A stretch of 64,000 nucleotides of DNA, from contig JAKUCV010003070.1 in assembly GCA_028386065.3 (NCBI GenBank), positions 4,834 to 68,833 of the forward strand, written 5' to 3'. The number at the start of each line of letters is the position of its first letter. Position 1 is the first letter of the stretch. The stretch comes from Turnera subulata (taxonomy: Eukaryota; Streptophyta; Magnoliopsida; Malpighiales; Passifloraceae). Positions 55,701-64,000 of the stretch are shown piece by piece. Under the pieces are notes generated by a model. It was not told where the DNA came from. It saw nothing but the letters and a program-made list of their open reading frames with translations, and did no database searches. A program made the position numbers and the translations under genes.

Positions 55701-55967
55701 TAAAGTTGGTTTCTTGGAAGTCACTCTAATATAGCTGGTGACTTTATTATATATGTTCAGCTCCTAAGGAGAGCCTATTGCATCAAAATCCTTCTATTGC
55801 AAGCCATTGATCATTCTTCCCTCTTTTTGTAGTTTCTTTCAATTATTTGAGTCAAATGTTTTTTAACCGCTTTTCCATTCAGTTCTTTACAATTATTGCT
55901 TAAAGATTGGTTAATTTCTCCCCTTTATAAAGTATCTTGGACGACCAGGCAACTTGGGCAGAGAACC

Positions 55968-58900
55968 ATGGCAGAAGTGACCAAATACCCTGTGGATAAC
56001 CAATTGGGTTGTGGTCTGATGGCGGGAATATTCCATCGCCGGAGCTTCTGGCCACGGAAAACATCAGTGCATTCTCTGCCCACAGAGAGCAGCAACAATA
56101 TTGTCAAGTCCTCATCCAATGCTGATATCACATCAAAGAAGCCTCCTACTATTCATCCTAAGAAGCACAAAAGCTTACCTGAGACTGCCTTTCTTGAACT
56201 CTCCAATTTGACAAAGGCAGATACCAGGAGGCATAGTTTGGTTCCTGCAAGAACCTCAACTTCTCAGTCTCGCCAAAAGAATGAGAAAAGAAGACCTTCA
56301 GACGTTGCAAGAAGTTCTACATCATCCTCATCAAGTTCCGGCGGGAGAGCAAGATCATCACAAATCAATGACTATAGGCAGAGGAGAAACTCCATTAGTG
56401 ATACCAGAGAGCTGAGCAGGACTACCATGGCATCTCATCCTCATCAGCGACCCGATGACAGTAGAGCTCTTGTTCGAGCCACTTCGAGTGATGCAATGGT
56501 GTTAGGCCACTTGGGAAACTTGAGGCAGCCTGGAAATGGGAATGCCAAAGGGAACAACAGCCCAAATTCTGCAGCAAAGACTGTTGATTACCTCGAAAAG
56601 AATATCCAAGAACTCAGCTTGACTCCTAGAACCAGAAATACGTTTACTAAACTAGGAGGTAACAGTCTTATGGGAAATATCTTGAGGCAGCCTAGTGGCG
56701 AGGATCAAGACTGTCAAGCTCTTGTGAGTAGCAGCATGGATCCTGAGGTTTTGAAAAATATGGGGAATGATAAGTACAAGAAAGGCAAATTTGAAGAAGC
56801 CTTGGCTTTGTACAATCGAGCAATTTCTCTTGATCCAACCAAGGCAGCATACCGAAGCAACAGAAGTGCTGCTTTGATAGGATTGGGCCGTCTAATGGAG
56901 GCTGTTGCTGAATGCAAAGAAGCAATCAGGCTTGATCCTTGTTACGCTAGAGCCCATCATCGTCTGGCTACACTTTATGCCAGGTACGCATACTTTCATA
57001 ATTAACTAGCAATTAAAGGGTTACGCTTGTTTTGATTACATATAGTTGGTAAGAATATTGCCAATATTTACAAAGTCATATCATTGTGCATATGGTCACG
57101 TACGTTGCGTAGGCTGGGAGAAGCAGAGAAAGCCTTGGATCATTACAGGCAATCATCCCTTAATACTGACTCCAAAGAAATTGCTCAAGCCCAGCTCCTT
57201 CAAAAACACCTGAACAGGTGTACTGAAGCTCGAGCATTAAAAGAATGGAACATTTTGCTGAAGGAGACAGAGTTTGCAATTTCCTCTGGTGCTGATTCAG
57301 CTCCGCAGGTAGGTATCCCTTTGTTTCTTTTATTATTATTATTATTTCTCATTTATAAATCGTAATGTGATTCCTTAAGCTGTATTCTCATTGAAGTTAT
57401 TTTTATCATATATACAATTAGGTATACGCAATGCAAGCAGAGGCCTTACTGAGGCTCAGCAGACATCAAGAGGCTTACACAGCATACCAAAATGGACCAA
57501 ATTTTGGCATCGATGCCTGCACCAAGTTCTTTGGTCTGGTTGTTACTTCTCACTACTTAATGATTGGGGCAGAAGTTTACATGGTCACCGGCAGGTTGGT
57601 ATTCTGTGAACGCCTTACTTGAGATTTTTTGTCTATCACCTAATTAACAATAGAGTATTTCTTTCTTTTCCCCAAGATTCCGGGGTTATTATATATTATT
57701 GACAAATGTGCCCATCAATTTCCTCTGTTTTTTTTTTTTGTTTTGGCTTTTGCTCCTGCAAGATGGCATGTAAGTTAAGTATCCTAATCAGAATTGGTAA
57801 TCATTGCAATAGGTTTGAAGATGCCTTATCAGCAGCGCAGCAAGCAGCACGACTCAATCCAGGGGACAGGGAGGTTGGGAGAGCGGTGAAGAGAGCTAGA
57901 GCAGTAACAGCAGCGAGATTGAGCGGGAACTTGCTATTTAAGGCCTCAAAATTCTCTGAGGCCTGCACTGTGTACAGTGAAGGACTAGAACATGACCCTT
58001 TCAATTCAATTTTACTATGCAACCGAGCAGCTTGTCGGTCCAAGCTTGGCCAATTTGAAAAGGCTGTGGAAGACTGCACTGCAGCTCTTAATGTGCAGCC
58101 TAATTACAGCAAGGCCAGGCTAAGAAGGGCACATTGCAATGCCAATGTAAATTTTATTGTCACTTAATTATTCCGTCATATCCTTGTGTAAAAAATGTAC
58201 TTGTTTGTGATTTTTGTTTTCTTTTTTTGCGTGATTTGATTAGTTGGAGAGATGGGAAGCTTCAATTCAGGATTATGAGGTGCTGATAAGGGAAAGTCCA
58301 GCAGATGAGGAGGTGGGTCGGGCCTTGTTTGAGGCTCAAGTCCAGCTCAAGAAGAAACGAGGTGAAGACACCGAAGACCTGAAATTTGGTTCCAGTGTGG
58401 TGTTCATATCCGGCAATGAACGCTTTAGACACTTTGTGACTTCACCTGGTAAGCCCTCAATGTAACATGCACCGACGCACGTGGGGTGTGGATATTAGAC
58501 AGATTCTTGTGTTTACTCAGCCAGGATTTTCTTAGTTCATGTCCTCAATAAACTATTCTGTAATTCGCAGGGATGTCTGTGGTGCTTTTCTGCAACAAAG
58601 CCAGCAATAGGCAAGTGTTGCAGATGATGGAGCAAGTCTGCAAAAAATTCCCGTCTGTCAACTTTCTCAAGGTTTGTTAATTTGTCTGCAAGCATTTGAT
58701 AATCCCATAGGTAGACAAGCTGACATAATAAGTCAATGACTAGTGCACCTCTGATGATGGATTTTTGTAAAAAGTCCAATCTGAGTACAGTTCCTGACAA
58801 TCTAATCACACCAGCCATATGTTGTTGACTGGCAATGCACCCTTTTGTTTCCTTTTTTTTTTTTTAATGGGAAATGACACAGTTGTATACATGTCGTGTT

Positions 58901-59084
58901 AACAAGTGTGGCACATTGATGATGATTGCAGGTGGAGGTTGAAGACCATCCCTACTTAGCAAAATCAGAGGGTGTTACAAATCTTCCAGCCTTTAAGATC
59001 TACAAGAATGGGTCAAGGGTCAAAGAAATTCCAGGAAACAAAAGCGAATTACTAGAGAAATTAGTCAAATTGTACAGCAGCTGA
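55968..59084 (+). CDS. TTL: TTL family protein (TPR repeats plus thioredoxin-like domain), 7 exons, 725 aa
   Basis: A plant scaffold protein. Arabidopsis TTL members link brassinosteroid receptors to downstream kinases and affect osmotic-stress tolerance; they act in cytosol and at the plasma membrane. Exons inferred from GT/AG and frame: 55,968-56,983; 57,113-57,308; 57,422-57,594; 57,813-58,146; 58,244-58,448; 58,571-58,671; 58,932-59,084 (2,178 bp, no internal stop). Residues 1 to about 250 are Ser/Arg-rich and disordered, with MAGIFHRRSFWPRK near the start. TPRs begin near 257 (DPEVLKNMGNDKYKKGKFEE) and resume around 510-600 (GNLLFKASKFSEA, ILLCNRAACRSKLGQFEKAV). The C-terminus from about 620 is thioredoxin-like (VVLFCNKASNRQ, FLKVEVED, GVTNLPAFKIYKNG) without a WCGPC site, so it is probably redox-inactive, as in the family. 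The ATG at 55,968 (CCATGGC context) is preferred to the in-frame one at 55,896. The paralogue number is not assignable. Confidence 0.94.
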
Positions 59085-60454
59085 GTTGGATAGGAGTATG
59101 TATGAACATGAAATTTGTGGATAGACAGAGGAGGAAGTCTGAGTGAGAGACTATTCAAATTTTTTTACAGAGGAACAAGTTTGGAAGTGAGCCTCCTACC
59201 CTAAACAAAAACAATACAGGTTAATTGTCTTTGGATTGGACTACAGCTTTGCCAGCATTGCACGCTAAGCAAGAAGGCTAAAGAAGGAATCAGTGCTGCA
59301 GAACCAAGATTAATAAACTAAGAGAGGAACTTCTTGCAGATAATTCTAATTTATTTTGGTTGCTTTGAATAGGATGCTCATAGTCATGGGAGCTCTTTAT
59401 TCTCTTTACCTTACATATCATCTTTAAATTTTAATGCCCGGTTAGCAGCCCATTATCTGATTAAGTTGTTGGGGAAGGGAAAAGGTGAAAAAGAAAAGGA
59501 AAAGAATTGTTAGTTTAAGTTTTGGAGGGAGGCCACCGATTTTACTAGCAAGAGTGAATAACGGGAAAAGATTGTGATTGATTATGATTGATGAAAAGGA
59601 AATGATGATTTGAGTCTTCCTTTTTTTTTTTCTCAGATTACTAGCAAGCCAGCTATTCTCCATTCCCAGAAAAAGGAAAAAACTAAAACAGGAATCCCTT
59701 TATTTATTTTTTTTGGTCGAAACATATCATAAAAACAGGAATCCCTTTATGGGACTGCAGGTGTCCTCAGAAGCGCTTCCGGCTTCACTATAGGTAGATA
59801 ACTCTCCAACAATATCATTAACTCCGAACTAAGGGGATCTATATATCTGTAAAGAGATAACGGACTTTTAACGAGTTTGATTAATTATCTGGCCAATATT
59901 CAAATGTCTTTCCATCAAATTCAGAGATCTAATAACCAAAAGGCTTCATTGTCAATTCCTTACTATCATGAATATTTGGAACACCTAACCCAACAATTTC
60001 ATAAGATATCATTTTTGATGATGTGCAATGAGAACATGTTTTTGTTTGATGAATCCTTGAGTCTTAGTGATCCGAATTAGTCGGTTACTGCTGGTGCCCT
60101 CTTGCTCGAGCACCATGGCCAATAGATTGCGGGTTTTCGCCATAGTATTGGTTCGTGCTCTTCGTTGGATGTAAAACTTTAGGGTTGTTTATAGGTTTGC
60201 ATAAGGCGTAGCTAGGATCTTGGTTTTCGGTGTGTGGAGGTCGAAGTGGATGCTAGAAATTGGTGACCAATCTTAGGCAATAAGTGTTTCATGCTAGCCC
60301 AAGCACTACCCTCCTTGGTGAAGTTTAACAACTGTTATACTGGGAATTGGCAAGTTCATCTTAAGCATTTCCTTAAAGAGGCTAACTTGCGGTAGGTTGA
60401 TTGGCTAATTTCAGTGTATTTTCTTTACGCACATTTCTTATTTTCTCCAGCTCC
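59085..60454. other. TTL 3' untranslated region and intergenic DNA
   Basis: A possible polyadenylation signal AATAAA (about 59,311) follows the TTL stop by about 225 bases. The rest is AT-rich with no gene. Confidence 0.5.
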
Positions 60455-63400
60455 TTTTTTTTTTTTTTTGAGAAATCGGCTGCTTTACTGCTTAATCAGA
60501 GTGATTTACAACAAAGTTAGTACTAGTGCATGCTAAGACACTACTGGGAAAATCCGAAAACCAGGATTGTTCCTCACCAAAAGAAAAAGCTAGTTGGCCT
60601 AACTCATGAGCGGCCTTATTACAGACTCTAGAAACATAAACAAATTGAATAGAATCAACAGGACCAGCATGTAACTTAATGCCACCAATGATATGACCAA
60701 AAGGAGTATTATCCAAAGTTGGCCGGCAGAGAGCTTGGACCACAACCTGAGCATCCATCTCCATTATAACCCGATTAAGCTGCATTTCCAAGGCCAAACA
60801 GAGGCCTAGTCTTGCGGCATACGCCTCTCCCACCGACGGGTTCAACATTACAGGAAGAAACCGAGATGCCATTGCAACAACAGCGCCTCGCCAGTCACGT
60901 ATGATTGCACCCAGTCTGACACTGAGAGGGGAGACTGCAGCATCCATGTTCACCTTGAAAAAGTCACGTGGAGGTGGAGACCAATCGGGGGTAGGGGCTT
61001 GGGGAGCAGTGCTTTGACATCTTGCGGTAGCTCCCTGGTAATTCTGCAGGAAATTAAACGCTAAAGGAGGGATATTTTCCAATCTTAAGCTTGATTGTTG
61101 GAAGACCAACAAATTACGATCTTTCCAGGCAGACCAGACAATCATAAGGCACTTTTCTAGGATCTCACTGCCATGAGTTTGAGCAATTTCTTGCAGCCAA
61201 AAGTGACCGGAGGTAGCCATTGAGTTGTTTATGGAACTGGGCAGTAAGCTTGTACCCCATAAGGTCTTCATCCATGGGCAGTCTCTCAAAAAATGCATTA
61301 AAGATTCTGGCTCTGTGTGACAATGAGGACACAAGGTGTCTATAGGCCCAATTTGCAGGACGACATTCGTCTTCATTGGTATAGTATTTGTACATATACG
61401 TCATGCGAAAGATCTAACCTTCGGTAGGATATTAATCTACCACAATTGTTTCCACCAAACTTTGTCACAACCCGGGATGATGAGTCTATACTAGCTCGCA
61501 TGGGGTGCAAGAGAGAGAGGCTAATCTCATACCCCGATTTCACCGTATATTCACCAGATGGAGTGTGAAACCAATAAGGTGTATCAGGTACGTCCCGGGC
61601 ACTTAGAGGGATGCTTTTGATGAGATTCGCTTCTTCATTAAAGAAAATAGAGTCAATTAAACCGAACCTCCAGTCCCCCAAGTCTGAATCAATGAGATCA
61701 CTGACGAGCATTCCCGGGGGGATGTTCGGGCTAATAGTCTGGACAGAATGTAAATCCTTGTCTGGTAACCATTTGTCTCCCTAAACATGCACCTGTCTGC
61801 CATTCCCAATTAGCCACCGAGTCCCCTAACTTACCACTTCCTTGGCTTTAAAGATGCTCCTCCACGTGTAACTTGGATTGAATCCAACTGAAGCTTCAAG
61901 GAAAGAGGATTGTAGGAAATATTTGGCTTTGAAAATATGGGCTACTAAACTATTTTCATTCTTGATCAATTTCCAGCCCTGCTTTGCCAGGAAAGCTAGG
62001 TTGAAAGCATCCAGAGAGTGAAACCGCCCGCACCCACCCTTCCTGCGACACAATTTATCCCAAGCCAACCAGTGAATCTTTCTCTTCCCAGTCTTTTGGC
62101 CCCACCAGAAACGTCGAATAAGAACCTCCATCTCATCACATAAAGACTATGGTAAAAGGAAGCAGCTCATAACATAGTTGGGAACCGCTTGAGCCACTGA
62201 TTTGATAAATATCTCACGCCCCGTTTTCGATAACAATCTTTCCTTCCACTGCCCCATCTTCTTAACAAGCCTGTCTCTGACATAAGCAAAAGTAAGCTTC
62301 TTAGACCATCCCATCATAGTCGGAAGACCAAGATATCTCTCAAAAGAAGTCACAGCCTTTATACCTAAATCCCCTTGGATTTGAGATATTCTCTATTCAT
62401 GTATGTTTCGGCTAAAAACAACTTCTGATTTGTCAAGGTTGATCTTCTAACCTGATGCAAGCTCATATTTATCCAGGATATGGACAATGGCCTGAGCTTC
62501 TGGCCTAGTGGCTCGCATGAAGAATATACTATCATCAGCGAAAAAGAAATAGGAAACATATGGAGCCTGAGGACACACCCGAACTCCATGCAGAATACCA
62601 CGAGCTTGAGCTTGATAGAACAAAGCAGATAAACCTTCAGCACAAAGTAAAAATAAATACGGGGATAGTGGATCACCTTGTCTGAGGCCTCTACATGGGG
62701 TAATGCTATCGAGAGGGGTTCGGTTAAGAAGGATTGAGTAAGATATAGTAGGAACACAATGCATAACCAGGTTCGTCCAGTTTACGTTAAACCCCAGTCT
62801 GAGCATCATTTGTTCCAGGAAATCCCATTCCACCCGATCATAGGCTTTGCTCATGTCTAGCTTAAGTCCTATATATCCATGTTTCCCTAAACATACCTTC
62901 TTCACGTAGTGGAAGGTCTCAAAAGAATTGAGAGCATTATCAGTGATAAGTCGCCCAGGCACGAACGCACTCTGCTCTTCTCCAATAATGTCAGAAAAAA
63001 TAAGCTTCAATCGATTGGCCAAACACTTTGTTACCAATTTAAAGATGACATTGCAAAGACTAATAGGCCTGAATTGGCCACACTCCTCCGGATACTTGAC
63101 CTTACGAATGAGGGTGATGTAGGTATGATTCAAGCTAGAAGGATCCCCACCATGATTAAGCATAGCCAATACAGTTCTGCATACATCATCACCAACAACA
63201 GACCAAAAACGGTGGTAGAATAAATGGGGCATACCATCTGGTCCAGGAGCCTTGGACGGATGCATCTGTGATAATGCCGTGAAAATCTCCCCACTAGTGA
63301 AGGGTCGAGAGAGCAAGGCATTCATCTCTTCAGAAACTCGGGATTCCACATAAGAGAGTACAAGGTCTGCCTATACAGTGCCCGATGAGGTGAACAACTG

Positions 63401-64000
63401 TGTAAAAAAAGAGTTAAAAACTCCAACAATGCCTCTCTATGTTCGAACCGCATAATGGAGTTAGATCGAAGCCATTGATTGGCTTTGTGGAAGAAAAATT
63501 GGGTGCATTAATCCCCTTCCCTTAGCCATGTAACTCTAGACCTCTGTGCCCATAGCATCTCCTCCTTATATATAAGCTCCTCCAGCTCCTTATTCAACAC
63601 TCTCGTCTGTTCCACCACCGTAGGCGTCTGATCGAGGGAATGAAGCTGCTCCAAATTTTGTCTTTTTTCCTTGACAGCAGCTATGATATTCTGAAAACTA
63701 GCCTTGCTCCACTGTTTTAACTTGTCAGCACAAAGTGCAAGCTTTCGTTTACACGTCTCAACAGGATTGTCCAGAATATCATTTTGGCATGCATTATTCA
63801 CTGTCACAGCACAACCCTCGTCAGTAAGCCAAACAGATTCAAACTGAAAAAGTTTTTTACCTGGGCTATGAACAGAGGGAGCACGATCAAATAGTAGCTT
63901 CAATGGTGCATGATCCGAACCCTGACGGGGCAAATGTTTGACTAGTGCATTAGGGAAGAGCGCAGACGAGGTACTAGAAGCCACAAAGCGATCAATTCTT
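60455..64000 (-). mobile_element. LINE-B: L1-type non-LTR retrotransposon, ORF2 part, inactive
   Basis: The + strand run of 15 T (60,455-60,469) is the poly(A) tail of a minus-strand LINE; the ORF2 stop lies only some 22 bases inside it. ORF2 extends off the right edge of the window. It is only distantly similar to LINE-A and lies on the opposite strand. Confidence 0.9.
60492..63984 (-). pseudogene. LINE-B ORF2 (endonuclease end, RT, zinc region, RNase H), disrupted
   Basis: From right to left: the endonuclease end (GSDHAPLKLLF, 63,915 region) and linker to a TAA at about 63,508; a frame change; the reverse transcriptase 63,349-62,447 (APGPDGMPHLFY, FVPGRLITDN, KAYDRVEWDFL, LRQGDPLSPYLF, FFFADDSIFF). 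The thumb and connection follow in the same frame with stops (RYLGLPTMMGWSKKL near 62,330; EVLIRRFWWGQKTGKRKIHW near 62,130; GYEISLSLL near 61,580). A deletion plus frameshift near 61,376 leads into the zinc-binding region (CPHCHTEPESLMHFLRDC) and an intact-looking RNase H (DWSPPPRDFFKVNMDAAVSP, EMDAQVVVQAL, CNKAAHELGQLA) ending at 60,492. At least five stops and two shifts make it dead. Confidence 0.9.

Larger units (their letters stand above)
46848..55967. other. Long non-coding stretch, no gene recognised
   Basis: About 9 kb without a convincing coding exon. Observed: a (GT)n run at about 47,340-47,365; a tandem duplication at 49,372-49,732; a 90-codon ORF at 51,525-51,797 (+) with no known domain; and a TTTTTAA-rich remainder. 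The left half (47,300-51,800) is less AT-biased than typical intergenic DNA here and could hold a decayed or non-coding transcribed gene, but no splice-consistent frame could be assembled. The last 300 bases would contain the TTL promoter. Confidence 0.45.

Overview
The window looks like nuclear DNA of a flowering plant, most likely a eudicot. It is AT-rich and gene-poor. Its two convincing host genes belong to plant-specific families: a VQ-motif protein and a tetratricopeptide-repeat thioredoxin-like (TTL) protein with seven inferred exons. Most of the remainder is transposable-element DNA at different stages of decay. I cannot name the species.

Layout. 1-3,853: AT-rich intergenic DNA with LTR-like scraps, a long pyrimidine tract and a remnant of a hAT-like element. 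3,859-8,560: a young Ty1/copia element (Copia-A) with 201-bp LTRs and the 5-bp target duplication GTCTC, but with several lesions in its polyprotein. 9,019-15,352: an L1-type LINE (LINE-A, + strand) with ORF1 and ORF2 joined by an ATGA overlap. 15,367-16,108: a foldback element. 16,109-22,264: intergenic. 22,265-23,674: the VQ gene (- strand) with its leader and promoter to about 24,730. 25,800-27,217: a tRNA-derived SINE and a second foldback element.

27,440-43,290 is a nested transposon stack. A decayed copia element (Copia-B) is split by a Mutator-like TIR element (MULE-1, 28,674-39,191). MULE-1 is itself split by a rearranged gypsy element (28,824-37,294, target duplication TGCCC). Copia-B is also split in its RNase H region by a 1,830-bp solo LTR (40,792-42,621, target duplication ATATC). 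In the gypsy element, the place of pol is taken by an opposite-strand module of small TATA-box-led ORFs: a basic coiled-coil-like protein of 132 aa and a 227-aa protein whose second half resembles the start of a LINE endonuclease. I cannot assign this module to a known family. Part of it is duplicated next to the only ambiguous base (32,371). It is the best candidate here for something undescribed, with the caveat that the duplication may be an assembly artefact.

44,465-46,838: a second Mutator-like element (MULE-2) with a perfect 9-bp target duplication. It shares an internal plan with MULE-1: TIR, CCA-rich repeats, GC-rich gene-like segment, AT-rich minisatellite, TIR. 46,848-55,967: a long non-coding stretch. 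55,968-59,084: the TTL gene (+ strand). 60,455-64,000: a second LINE (LINE-B, - strand) that runs off the right edge.

The two host genes show no sign of working together. The VQ protein is expected to be a nuclear cofactor of WRKY factors, and the TTL protein a cytosolic or peripheral-membrane scaffold in brassinosteroid and stress signalling. No tRNA or rRNA gene, CRISPR array, or recognisable microRNA precursor was seen.
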